Shown: piece by piece, positions 45,294 to 55,212 of the stretch
Layout: each line of letters begins with the position of its first letter
How positions within the stretch are numbered: position 1 is the first letter of the stretch
Assembly (NCBI GenBank): GCA_001899585.1
Contig: MKWE01000017.1
Coordinates: 23,141 to 87,140 of the forward strand
DNA: 64,000 nucleotides
Direction of reading: 5' to 3'
Origin: Rhodospirillales bacterium 70-18
GTDB taxonomy: Bacteria; Pseudomonadota; Alphaproteobacteria; Acetobacterales; Acetobacteraceae
Program-made: the position numbers and the translations under genes
Notes under the pieces: model-generated
Databases searched by the model: none
Told to the model about the DNA's origin: nothing
The model's input: the letters and a program-made list of their open reading frames with translations, nothing else

Positions 45294-46409
45294 TTGACCC
45301 GGCCTGCCGATGCCGCCGGCGCCAGCTACGCCGGCGGCATCGCGATGACGGGCGTCACGGTCCGCTATCGCGGCACCGTGGCGCTCGACGCGTTCTGTCT
45401 GGAGGTCGCGGCGGGTTCGATCATGGCGTTGATCGGCCCCTCCGGATGCGGCAAGACCACCGCGCTGCGCGCCGTCGCCGGCTTCGTCCGTCCCGATGCC
45501 GGGCGCATCGCCATCGCCGGGCGCGACGTGACAGGCCTGCCGCCGGCCGCGCGCGATATCGGCATGGTGGTGCAGAGCTATGCGCTGTTCCCGCATATGA
45601 GTGTCGTGGAAAACGTCGCCTTCGGACTGCGAGCGCGCGGCCAGCCTGGGCCGGCGGTGCGGGCGCGGGTCGCCGAATGTCTCGCTCTGGTCGGCATGGA
45701 CGGGTTCGCAGACCGGCTGCCGCGCCAGCTCTCCGGCGGCCAGCAGCAGCGGGTGGCGATCGCCCGCGCGCTTGCGATCCGGCCGCAGGTGCTGCTGCTC
45801 GATGAGCCGCTTTCCGCGCTGGATGCGCCGATCCGCCGCGCCATGCTGGACGAACTGGCGGCGCTGCACCGCGACCTGCCCGGGCTGACCGTGCTCTATG
45901 TCACCCACGACCAGGGCGAGGCGCTGACCCTGGCCAGTCGCATCGCCATCCTGTGCGGCGGCCGCAAGCTCGCCGAAGGGCCGTCGCAGGCGCTGTATCG
46001 CCGTCCGCCCAACCGCTTCGCCGCCGAGTTCCTCGGCCAGGCCAACCTGCTGGAGGTCGCGGTGGAGGGGAGGGTGCTCGGCGGCATGGCGACGGTGCGC
46101 CTGGGCGACACGCGGCTGAAAGTGCCTGATGCCGATATCGCGGGTGCGCGTGCGCTGCTGTGCCTGCGCCCGCACGACATCACGCTGGCCGACGCGTCCG
46201 CCGCCTGCTCCGCCGCCTGCAACCTGCTGCCGGCCGAGTTGCGCATGGTGCACTGGCAGGGTGAGCGGCACCTGCTGGAACTCTGCGTCGCCGGCCAGAC
46301 GCTGCGGGTCAGCCTGCCGCCGCTGCGCATGCCGCCGGCACCCGGCACAAGCCTGGCGCTGCGCTTCGCGCCGGACGACGCCACCCTGCTTCCGCACGAG
46401 CCGGGCTGA
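45294..46409 (+). CDS. phnT: 2-aminoethylphosphonate-type ABC transporter ATP-binding protein
   Basis: A 371-residue ABC ATPase of the PotA/FbpC group. Walker A is GPSGCGKTT (48-56), the signature [15 protein letters not shown], Walker [15 protein letters not shown] and the switch histidine [10 protein letters not shown] regulatory beta-barrel domain occupies residues 240-371. The start is uncertain: TTG at 45294 is used here, but the ATG at 45345 ([14 protein letters not shown]) is also compatible. It energises the two permeases that follow. Confidence 0.87.
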   Translation: MTRPADAAGASYAGGIAMTGVTVRYRGTVALDAFCLEVAAGSIMALIGPSGCGKTTALRAVAGFVRPDAGRIAIAGRDVTGLPPAARDIGMVVQSYALFPHMSVVENVAFGLRARGQPGPAVRARVAECLALVGMDGFADRLPRQLSGGQQQRVAIARALAIRPQVLLLDEPLSALDAPIRRAMLDELAALHRDLPGLTVLYVTHDQGEALTLASRIAILCGGRKLAEGPSQALYRRPPNRFAAEFLGQANLLEVAVEGRVLGGMATVRLGDTRLKVPDADIAGARALLCLRPHDITLADASAACSAACNLLPAELRMVHWQGERHLLELCVAGQTLRVSLPPLRMPPAPGTSLALRFAPDDATLLPHEPG

Positions 46410-46410
46410 G

Positions 46411-47235
46411 ATGTCGGCCGCCCGCCTGGTCTGGCTGCCGCCGCTGGCGATCAGCGCCGTGCTGGTGCTGTATCCGCTCGCGCTGGTGCTGGCCACGCCG
46501 CTCGCGGCGCCGGGCGGCTTCGCGGTGCTGGGCAGCAGCCTGTTCCTCGGCGCGCTGGTCCGCACGGTCTGGATCGCGCTGTGCAGCACCGCCGGCTGCC
46601 TGGTGCTGGGCTTCACCCTGGCGGTGCTGATCGGCTTCGTGCCATTCCGCGGCGCCGCATTGGCCGCCAGGCTGGTCGACAGCATCATCGCGCTGCCGAC
46701 CTTTCTGGTCGCGCTCGCCTTCACCTTCGTCTACGGCGCCGCCGGCCTGCTCAACGGCACGCTGCTCGCGCTGTCCGAGGCGGGGCCGCACGCGCTGCCG
46801 CCGGTGGATTTCCTCTACAGCCAATGGGGCGTGGTGCTGGCGGAGGTCACGGTCTACACGCCCTTCGTGCTGCGCCCGCTGCTGGCCGCCTTCGCCCAGC
46901 TCGAGCCAGCCCAGATCGAGATCGCCGGCAGCCTCGGGGCCCGGCCGTGGCGCATCGTGCGGCGCATTGTGCTGCCGGCGGCGCTGCCGGCGCTGCTGGC
47001 CGGCGGCAGCCTGTGCCTGCTGCTGACGGTCAACGAGTTCGGCATCGTCTTCTTCATCGGTGCGAAGGGCGTCATCACGCTGCCGCTGCTGGTCTACGAC
47101 AAGGCGATCCAGGAATTCGACTACCCCGCCGCCTGCGCCATCGCCGGGGTCAACCTGGCGCTGTCGCTGGCGCTGTTCGCCACCTATCGGGCGTTGCTGC
47201 GCATCGGCACGCGCGGTTCCGGGGGGCGCGGCTGA
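46411..47235 (+). CDS. phnU: 2-aminoethylphosphonate-type ABC transporter permease 1
   Basis: A 274-residue permease with about six transmembrane helices and the EAA loop PAQIEIAGSLGARPWRIVRRIVLPAALPALLAG. SIIALPTFLVALAFTFVYGAAGLLNGTL is the usual PhnU/ThiP-like core. It starts one base after the ATPase stop, and its own stop overlaps the start of the second permease (TGATG). Confidence 0.85.
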   Translation: MSAARLVWLPPLAISAVLVLYPLALVLATPLAAPGGFAVLGSSLFLGALVRTVWIALCSTAGCLVLGFTLAVLIGFVPFRGAALAARLVDSIIALPTFLVALAFTFVYGAAGLLNGTLLALSEAGPHALPPVDFLYSQWGVVLAEVTVYTPFVLRPLLAAFAQLEPAQIEIAGSLGARPWRIVRRIVLPAALPALLAGGSLCLLLTVNEFGIVFFIGAKGVITLPLLVYDKAIQEFDYPAACAIAGVNLALSLALFATYRALLRIGTRGSGGRG

Positions 47236-48032
47236 TGCTGCTCTGGTCGGCCGCTGCCCGCAGCACGGCCTGGACGGTGCTCGGCCTGCTGCTGCTGCTG
47301 GTCTACGGCGTGCCGCTCGGCTTGATCCTGCTCGCCAGCCTCACCGGGCAGTGGAACGGTGTGCTGCCGAGCCACATGACGCTGTCCCACCTTGCCGGGA
47401 CGCTGCGGGCCGAGCCGGCCGCGCAGTTGCGCGCCAGCGTGCTCACCGGGCTCGCAGCCAGCCTCGCCGCGCTTGCCTTCGGCACCTGGGCGGCGCTGGC
47501 GCTGCGACGGGTCCGCGGCGGGGCGCGCCGCTGGTTGGAACTCGTGTTTTTCCTGCCGAGCGCATTGCCCTCGATCTCGGTGGGGCTTGGCCTGCTGGTG
47601 GCGTTCAGCCGCCCGCCCTTGCTGCTCAACGGCACGGTCTGGATCGTGCTCGCCGCTCATTTCGTGATGGTCTCGGCCTTCGCCTACGGCATGGTTGCGG
47701 CCGGGCTGGCGCAGCTCCCGGCGGAGCTTGAGCAGATCGCCGAAAGCCTCGGCGCCGGTCCGCTCTACCGGCTGCGCCGCATCACCCTGCCGCTGCTGGC
47801 GCCGCAATTGTTGGCGGCATTCAGCCTCGGCTTCGCCCTGTCGATGGGTGAACTCGGCGCCACCGTGATGGTCTACCCGCCGTCCTGGGTCACCCTGCCG
47901 GTCGGCATATTCGGCCTGTCCGACCGTGGCGCGGTGTTCGACGCGGCTGCGCTCACCGTGCTGCTGGCGGCCGGGACGGTGGCGGTGCTCGCTGGGGCGG
48001 CCCGGTTGCAGCGGCTGGCGGGCGGCAAGTAG
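47235..48032 (+). CDS. phnV: 2-aminoethylphosphonate-type ABC transporter permease 2
   Basis: A 265-residue permease with about six transmembrane helices and the EAA loop PAELEQIAESLGAGPLYRLRRITLPLLAPQ, followed by FSMGELGATVMVYPP-like sequence typical of PhnV. Its start overlaps the stop of the first permease. Last gene of the unit. Confidence 0.85.
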   Translation: MLLWSAAARSTAWTVLGLLLLLVYGVPLGLILLASLTGQWNGVLPSHMTLSHLAGTLRAEPAAQLRASVLTGLAASLAALAFGTWAALALRRVRGGARRWLELVFFLPSALPSISVGLGLLVAFSRPPLLLNGTVWIVLAAHFVMVSAFAYGMVAAGLAQLPAELEQIAESLGAGPLYRLRRITLPLLAPQLLAAFSLGFALSMGELGATVMVYPPSWVTLPVGIFGLSDRGAVFDAAALTVLLAAGTVAVLAGAARLQRLAGGK

Positions 48033-48106
48033 CCTGCGCCACCCCGCCCACGGCGGCGGCACAGATTTCGTCGGCGCCACCAGCAACGACGAAGCCCCGG
48101 CGCATA

Positions 48107-48187
48107 TCAGCGACATCCGGTTGGCAACTGCTTGCGCCAATAGAACACGCCGCGTTTGTGGGTGACGCGGTTGAACGGATTGTCCAT
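48107..48187 (-). pseudogene. Integrase N-terminal relic (short copy)
   Basis: A 26-codon fragment, MDNPFNRVTHKRGVFYWRKQLPTGCR then a stop. THKRGVFYWRKQLPTG is the start segment of phage-type tyrosine recombinases (DUF6538 region) and matches the longer relic at 49083-49355 over about 45 bases. No catalytic domain follows. Confidence 0.7.
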
Positions 48188-48394
48188 CAGCGGAGGATAG
48201 GGGCCGGGGTTCCAAGCGATCAAGTTGCTTTGACAGCACCGCCGGAGGCGTATGAAGGGCCGCAGGGGTGGCGGATGACCTTGGTTGGGAATGGCGATTA
48301 GCAGGTTAGCGGGATTAGCACCGCATAACGGAACGAGAAGCGAACCACACATTACCCCGCCCGCATGGACGAGGCACGAAACAGTTGCGCGCTG
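48188..48394. other. Intergenic remnant DNA inside the tRNA-Gln island
   Basis: About 0.2 kb between the short integrase relic and the candidate peptidase gene. I see no gene, tRNA or clear repeat here. Confidence 0.4.
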
Positions 48395-49045
48395 TCACTT
48401 CAGCTCGATGACGGCCGGGACCCATCCGTAACGCGTCAGCGACGCCGGAAGCCCCTCGCTGGTCAAATCGGTGACATTGCCCCAGGTGCACACCTTGCCA
48501 TCCGGGGTGACGTAGACCCAGTGCCGCAGGCCGCCGTAGGGGCTGTTGTGATCGGTCCGCCCGCAGCCGACGATACAGTCTTTGTGCTTCAGAAGTTCCT
48601 GCGCGGTGTACGCCGGATTATTCACCGTCTTCTGCTCCCCTTTGAGCCCCACTTGCTTGAGGTAATCCAGCACCGCGGCCGGCGGAAAGCCCACGCCGAT
48701 CCCACCCTGATAGTTCGTCCAATCGCTTGCGTTGCGCGGACCGACTAGCACCTCGTTCTTGATACGCCTGCAGATGTCCTGAATGCTGGTGTAGCCGCTG
48801 TAGGGCGCGCCGAATGACTGCGTGAACGCCAGGATTCCCTGCGCGATTGTCGGTCGCTCCACCTCCGTCATCTTGAGGTACGTGATCATTTCCGCACCTA
48901 GCCGCTGGTGGATTTCCCCCAACGTCATGTTGTCTCGGCCCTTTTCCATGTGTTTCAGCCGGCCGCTGCGGTTAAGAACGTCCAAAACCGACACGAAACC
49001 GCAAGTACCGGACTTGCCCTGGTCGATGCTCTTGGTGTCACTCAT
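48395..49045 (-). CDS. Putative papain-like cysteine peptidase domain protein, unknown function
   Basis: A 216-residue protein with no recognised family. The N-terminal DQGKSGTCGFVSVLDVL puts Gln9 six residues before Cys15, exactly the oxyanion-Gln/nucleophile-Cys spacing of papain-fold peptidases. RHWVYVTPDGKVCTWGN gives His175 and Asn190, matching the His/Asn pair and spacing of that fold. The protein has no signal peptide or transmembrane helix. The start at 49045 has GGA 5 bases upstream; ATG 49054 is an alternative. Codon use is less GC-biased than the neighbours. It sits between two integrase relics next to tRNA-Gln, so it is island cargo. Peptidase activity is inference. Confidence 0.6.
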   Translation of the reverse strand: MSDTKSIDQGKSGTCGFVSVLDVLNRSGRLKHMEKGRDNMTLGEIHQRLGAEMITYLKMTEVERPTIAQGILAFTQSFGAPYSGYTSIQDICRRIKNEVLVGPRNASDWTNYQGGIGVGFPPAAVLDYLKQVGLKGEQKTVNNPAYTAQELLKHKDCIVGCGRTDHNSPYGGLRHWVYVTPDGKVCTWGNVTDLTSEGLPASLTRYGWVPAVIELK

Positions 49046-49082
49046 GCGTTCCATCCACACTGATAGTTGGACAATCTTAACG

Positions 49083-49355
49083 CTATTCCGTGGCAGCGGT
49101 CGGCTCAAGCAGTTTCGCGCCGGGACCGGCCTTCTCGCTGCCTGATTCCGCCATCGCCTTCCTCCACGCCCCGTCAAATGCGCCGTTCACCAGCCCCGCC
49201 CGGTGCTCGGCCTCACGGTAGCCACGGGTGGTCAGGCTGATGGCAACCTCCCTCCCGTTTGGCAACCGCCTGCGCCAGTAGAAGACGCCGCGCTTACGGG
49301 TGAGACGGCTGGGGGACGCGCCTTTGTGGGAGCGTTGTGGGAGCATGGCACGCAT
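49083..49355 (-). pseudogene. Truncated tyrosine recombinase (N-terminal fragment)
   Basis: A 90-codon reading frame with TRKRGVFYWRRRLPNGREVAISLTTRGYREAEHRAGLVNGAF, the N-terminal segment of DUF6538-type phage integrases, then an unrelated tail (GSEKAGPGAKLLEPTAATE) and a stop. The core-binding and catalytic domains are lost. It starts 64 bases from the 3' end of tRNA-Gln, the normal place for an integrase using that tRNA as its target. Confidence 0.75.
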
Positions 49356-49418
49356 AGACGGCCTCGGCGGTTGGCCGTGGGCGAATCATACAGCGAAATC
49401 AGAGGTTTGTGCCGTAAG

Positions 49419-49492
49419 TGGCTGGGGGACCTGGATTCGAACCAAGGATGCCCGGGTCAGAGCCGGGAGTTTTACCGCTAAACTATCCCCCA
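49419..49492 (-). tRNA. tRNA-Gln (anticodon CTG)
   Basis: A cloverleaf on the minus strand: acceptor TGGGGGA/TCCCCCA, anticodon loop CTCTGAC with CTG, G73 and an encoded CCA. It reads CAG codons. The 3' end faces the truncated integrase. Confidence 0.95.
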
Positions 49493-49641
49493 AAGCGGCA
49501 GGAGCGGGCAGATAGCATGCACCCCGCCGGTGTGCAACACCATGTCTGCTGGTGGATATGTCCGCGAACCGAAATGGTGCTTGCTCCGGGCGTGGCGACG
49601 GAGAATGATAAGCTTTGTAACGTGCGGTGTGCGTAGGAACG

Positions 49642-50751
49642 ATGGTCGAGGATGCCGCAACGTCTGGTTCCGAGAAGGCGAGGACGGCTCCGCCCGCCTT
49701 TGCCGCGGTCGACCTGGGCACCAATAATTGCCGCTTGCTGGTCGGTGCGCCGGCCGGCGAGGGGTTTCGTGTACTCGACAGCTTCAGCCGGATCGTCCGG
49801 CTCGGGGAGGGGCTGCAGCACAGCGGCCAGCTCAGCCCCACCGCGATGGACCGGGCGCTGGCGGCGCTGCATGGCTGTGCCCAGCGCCTGGCGCGCCGGC
49901 CGTTGCGCGGGTTGCGGGCGATCGCCACCGAGGCGTGCCGGCAGGCGGCCAACGGTGCCGAGTTCCTCGACCGGGTGCGCCGTGAGACCGGGCTGCCGAT
50001 CGGCGTGATTTCTACCCGCGAGGAGGTGGAACTCGCTCTGGAAAGTTGCGCGCCGCTGCTGGCCGGCGACGGGCGGCGGGCGCTGCTGTTCGACATCGGC
50101 GGCGGCTCGACCGAGTTGGCCTGGGTGCGCCTGGCCGATTGCGACCCGGGGCTGGGGGTGCATCGCGGCGGGCCGGAGCTGATTGGCTATGTTTCCCTGC
50201 CGGTGGGCGTGGTCACGCTGGCCGAGCGCTTCGGCGCCGCCGCCGACACCGAGGACGGCTTCGCCGCCATGGTCGAAGATGTCGCCGCCCGCCTGCGTGG
50301 CTTCGAGTCGGTGCATTGCATCGGCCACGAGATCCGCCAGGGCGGGGTGCGGCTGCTCGGCACCTCGGGCACCGTCACCACGCTGGCCGGCATCGTGATG
50401 AACCTGCCCCGCTACTCCCGCCCGGCGGTCGACGGCGCCGTCCTGCTGCACCGGGAGGCCGCGGAGGCGCTGGAGCGGCTGCGGGCGCTGGGCCGCGAGG
50501 GCCTGGCGCTGCACCCCTGCGTGGGGCCGGAGCGGGCGGAGTTCGTGCTGCCGGGTTGCGCCATCTTCGCCGCCATCCAGCGGACCTGGCCGGCGCCGCA
50601 GGTGGTGGTGGCCGATCGGGGGCTGCGCGAAGGGATGCTGCTGCGGATGATCCGGGCGGAGCGGTCCGGGGCCCGCCGTAGCACTGGGCGGGCCGATGGT
50701 GGCGCGATGTGGCGCGAATCGGCGATGGCGCGCGGTCCGGTGCGGGGGTAG
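49642..50751 (+). CDS. ppx: Exopolyphosphatase/pppGpp phosphatase (Ppx/GppA family)
   Basis: A 369-residue ASKHA-fold phosphatase. FAAVDLGTNNCRLLVGAP is the phosphate-1 motif; ATEACRQAANGAEFL, STREEVELA and LLFDIGGGSTEL (phosphate-2 motif) follow, then LGTSGTVTTLAGI. It is about the length of the two-domain core, without the C-terminal HD extension of E. coli Ppx. It degrades polyphosphate or pppGpp. The ATG at 49642 has TAGGA upstream. rlmE follows. Confidence 0.9.
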   Translation: MVEDAATSGSEKARTAPPAFAAVDLGTNNCRLLVGAPAGEGFRVLDSFSRIVRLGEGLQHSGQLSPTAMDRALAALHGCAQRLARRPLRGLRAIATEACRQAANGAEFLDRVRRETGLPIGVISTREEVELALESCAPLLAGDGRRALLFDIGGGSTELAWVRLADCDPGLGVHRGGPELIGYVSLPVGVVTLAERFGAAADTEDGFAAMVEDVAARLRGFESVHCIGHEIRQGGVRLLGTSGTVTTLAGIVMNLPRYSRPAVDGAVLLHREAAEALERLRALGREGLALHPCVGPERAEFVLPGCAIFAAIQRTWPAPQVVVADRGLREGMLLRMIRAERSGARRSTGRADGGAMWRESAMARGPVRG

Positions 50752-50831
50752 GGCCGGGCGGAGGTAGGGCCGGGCGGGACGGTGGCGCGGCCCGGCGTGG
50801 CGGCGTAGAAGCGGCGCATGGAGCACCGCAC

Positions 50832-51527
50832 GTGACCAAACCGCCCGCCAAGCGGCCGCCCAAGGGGCCGGCCGGCACTCGCTCGCTGTCGGTCAGCCTG
50901 CGCACCGCGCGCGGGCGCACCACCGCGTCGCAGCGCTGGCTCGCCCGCCAGCTCAACGACCCCTATGTGGTTGCGGCCAAGGCGGAGGGATGGCGCTCGC
51001 GCGCTGCCTTCAAGCTGATCGAACTGGACGAGAAGTTCCACCTGCTGCGACCGGGCATGCGCGTGCTGGACCTGGGTGCCGCGCCCGGCGGCTGGACGCA
51101 GGTCGCGGTGCGCCGCGGCGTGGCCCATGTGGTGGGACTCGATCTGCTCCCGGTCGACCCGGTGCAGGGCGCGGTGCTGCTCCAGGGCGACTTCAACGAC
51201 CCGGACATGCCGGCCAGGCTGGAGGCGCTGCTGGGCGGCAAGGTGGACCTGGTGCTGTCGGACATGGCGCCGAACACCACCGGCCATGCCGCCACCGACC
51301 ATCTGCGCATCATCGCGCTGGCCGAGCTGGCGCTGGACTTCGCCACCCGCATCCTGGCGCCCGGCGGCGCCTTCGTCGCCAAGGTGTTCCAGGGCGGCAC
51401 CGAGAAGGAGATGCTGAAGCCGATGAAGCGGCTGTTCGCCTCGGTGCGCCATGCCAAGCCGCCGGCCAGCCGCAAGGAGAGCAGCGAGCTCTACGTCGTC
51501 GCCACCGGCTTCCGCGGCGCGGAATAG
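50832..51527 (+). CDS. rlmE: 23S rRNA (uridine-2'-O-)-methyltransferase
   Basis: A 231-residue RrmJ/FtsJ-family methyltransferase that 2'-O-methylates U2552 in the ribosomal A loop. RSRAAFKLIELDEKFHLLRPGMRVLDLGAAPGGWTQ gives the catalytic Lys61 and the SAM-binding motif; LSDMAPNTTG gives the catalytic Asp, and the C-terminal KVFQGG and ESSELYVVATGF complete the K-D-K-E set. It starts with GTG, 80 bases after ppx. A basic N-terminal tail (about 30 residues) precedes the core. Confidence 0.95.
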   Translation: MTKPPAKRPPKGPAGTRSLSVSLRTARGRTTASQRWLARQLNDPYVVAAKAEGWRSRAAFKLIELDEKFHLLRPGMRVLDLGAAPGGWTQVAVRRGVAHVVGLDLLPVDPVQGAVLLQGDFNDPDMPARLEALLGGKVDLVLSDMAPNTTGHAATDHLRIIALAELALDFATRILAPGGAFVAKVFQGGTEKEMLKPMKRLFASVRHAKPPASRKESSELYVVATGFRGAE

Positions 51528-51618
51528 CCGCCGGCCCGCCCGCTGCGGCGGGCATGCCAGCACATGGCAGCCATATCATCACGCGACTGTGCTTGCGTCG
51601 CGGCCCGGGCGGGACTAA

Positions 51619-53190
<1,572 letters not shown>

Positions 53191-53266
53191 GCTTGCCCTT
53201 CACCCCGGCCGATATCGGCGCGTCCGGCAGCCAGCCGAAGCAGGGCGCCGCCGGGGCCAGCCACGG

Positions 53267-54625
53267 GTGACGCCAGCCGCACGGATCGCCGCCGCCATCG
53301 AGTTGTTGGCCGCCATCGAGGGCGCGCCGCGCAAGCCGGCCGACGCGGTGGCCAACGATTTTTTCCGCAACCGCCGCTTCATCGGCTCCGGCGACCGCCG
53401 CGCCATCTCCGAGCGGACATGGGGCGTCATCCGCGCCCGTCGCCGGCTGGACTGGTGGCTGCAACAGGCCGGCGCGCGCACCAATCCGCGCCTGCTGGTG
53501 GCGGCACAGCTGCTGCTGACCGGCTGGTCGCTGGACGGCGTGGCGCAGAGCTTCTCCGGCGGCCAGTTCGGCCCGACCCATTTGTCGCAGGCGGAAAAGG
53601 CGATGCTTGGGGGGCTGGAAACCCACACGCTGGACCACCCGGCCATGCCCGAGGCGGTGCGGCTGGAAGTACCGGACTGGGTGTTGCCGCATCTGCGCGC
53701 CCGCTTCGGCGACGCTCTGGCCGAGGAGATGGCGGCGATGGGCGAGCCGGCGCCGCTCGACCTGCGGGTGAACATCCTGAAGGGCAGCCGTGAGCAGGCC
53801 CGCGCGGCACTGGCCGCCGAGGGGATCGAGGCAGCGCCGACGCCGCTTTCGCCCTGGGGCCTGCGCATCCCGGGCCGCCGGCTGGTCTCGGCCGGCCCCG
53901 CCTTCCAGACCGGGCTGGTGGAGATCCAGGACGAGGGCAGCCAGGTGCTCTCCGCCCTGGTGGACGCGCGGCCACAGATGCGGGTGGCCGACTGGTGCGC
54001 GGGCGCTGGCGGCAAGACGCTGGCGCTGGCGATGACCATGCAGAACGGCGGCCACATCGTCGCCTGCGACGTCTCGGTGCCACGGCTGGATGGCGCGGTG
54101 CGCCGGCTGCGCCGGGCCGGGGTGCATAATGTCGAGCGCCATCTGATCGAGCCGGGCAGCAAATGGGCCAAGCGCCGCGCCGCCAGCTTCGACCGCGTGC
54201 TGGTGGATGCTCCCTGCACCGGCACCGGCACCTGGCGGCGCAATCCGGATGCCCGCACCCGGCTGGGCGAGCGCGACCTGCTGGAGCTGGTGCCCAAGCA
54301 GGCCGGCATCCTGGAGGCGGCGGCACGGCTGGTTCGCAAGGGAGGCCGCTTGGTCTACGCTACCTGCTCGGTGCTCACGCAGGAGAACGAGGCGCAGGTG
54401 GAGGCGTTTCTGGCCGCCCATCCCGATTTCACCCTGGTGCCCCTGGCGCATGCCTGGGCGGAGGCGACGTTCCTGTCCGGTCCGCCACCTGTGGACGGCC
54501 CGTACCTGCGCCTGACGCCGCTGCGCCACGGCACCGACGGCTTTTTCGGCGCCGTGCTGGAACGTACCGGAGCCGCCGAGCCCGTGGCCGAGCCTGCATC
54601 GGAGCCGACGGGAGGGCAGGGGTGA
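53267..54625 (+). CDS. rsmB: 16S rRNA (cytosine-967-C5)-methyltransferase-like RsmB
   Basis: A 452-residue RNA m5C methyltransferase. An NusB-like N-terminal helical domain (about 1-130) precedes the SAM-binding domain: ADWCAGAGGKTLALA (motif I), VDAPCTGTGTWRRNPD with Cys317 (motif IV) and YATCSVL with the catalytic Cys367 (motif VI). It starts with GTG. Its stop overlaps the GTG start of the GNAT gene by GTGA. Closest functional call is RsmB; the exact modified base is inferred. Confidence 0.9.
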   Translation: MTPAARIAAAIELLAAIEGAPRKPADAVANDFFRNRRFIGSGDRRAISERTWGVIRARRRLDWWLQQAGARTNPRLLVAAQLLLTGWSLDGVAQSFSGGQFGPTHLSQAEKAMLGGLETHTLDHPAMPEAVRLEVPDWVLPHLRARFGDALAEEMAAMGEPAPLDLRVNILKGSREQARAALAAEGIEAAPTPLSPWGLRIPGRRLVSAGPAFQTGLVEIQDEGSQVLSALVDARPQMRVADWCAGAGGKTLALAMTMQNGGHIVACDVSVPRLDGAVRRLRRAGVHNVERHLIEPGSKWAKRRAASFDRVLVDAPCTGTGTWRRNPDARTRLGERDLLELVPKQAGILEAAARLVRKGGRLVYATCSVLTQENEAQVEAFLAAHPDFTLVPLAHAWAEATFLSGPPPVDGPYLRLTPLRHGTDGFFGAVLERTGAAEPVAEPASEPTGGQG

Positions 54626-55212
54626 TCACCATCCGCCGGGCGCGGCCGTCCGATGCGGCGGCGATCGGGGCGGTGCATGTCGCCGCCTGGCGCAGCGCCT
54701 ATCCCGGGATCCTGCCCGACGATTTCCTGGCCACATTGTCGCCGGTCCGCCAGGCGGCGCATTACGACCATGCGATCCGTTCGGGGGTTGGCGTGCACGT
54801 CGCCACCGCGTCCGGCCCGGACCTGGAGCCGCAACGGGCCGGCCAGCGCAGCGCCTCGGCCGGGCCGCTGGTGGTGGGCTTCGTGACCGGCATCCTTGCC
54901 CGTGAGCGCGGCGCCGGCCCGCCGCCGGCCGAAGGCGAGATCGAGACCCTGTACGTGTTGGATGACTGGCGCGAGCGTGGCCTTGGCCGGCGGCTGATGC
55001 GCGCGGCGGCGGTGCAGCTGGCTGCGGCGGGGTGCCGCTCGGCCTTCGTCTGGGTGTTGCGGGACAATCCCAGCCGCTGGTTCTACGCCCGGCTGGGCGG
55101 CAAGCCCTCGGCTGAGGCGACCATCCAGGTGGGTGGCGAGGCGGTGGTGCAGACCGCCTATGTCTGGTCACCGATCGACACGCTGGCGCAGGCCACCTCT
55201 TCGGCGCCCTGA
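54622..55212 (+). CDS. GNAT-family N-acetyltransferase
   Basis: A 196-residue acetyltransferase. The N-terminal ITIRRARPSDAAAIGAVHVAAWRSAYPGILPDDFLA and the acetyl-CoA-binding loop DDWRERGLGRRLMRAA are diagnostic. Substrate unknown. It starts with GTG overlapping the rsmB stop and has GGAGGG upstream, so translation is coupled. Its stop abuts the stop of the convergent protease gene. Confidence 0.9.
   Translation: MITIRRARPSDAAAIGAVHVAAWRSAYPGILPDDFLATLSPVRQAAHYDHAIRSGVGVHVATASGPDLEPQRAGQRSASAGPLVVGFVTGILARERGAGPPPAEGEIETLYVLDDWRERGLGRRLMRAAAVQLAAAGCRSAFVWVLRDNPSRWFYARLGGKPSAEATIQVGGEAVVQTAYVWSPIDTLAQATSSAP

Noticed and set aside
49419-49500. A direct-repeat att partner for the tRNA-Gln 3' end within the degraded island
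   Set aside because: I searched 48030-48400 by eye for the tRNA-end sequence and found no convincing copy, so the left border of that island is not assigned.
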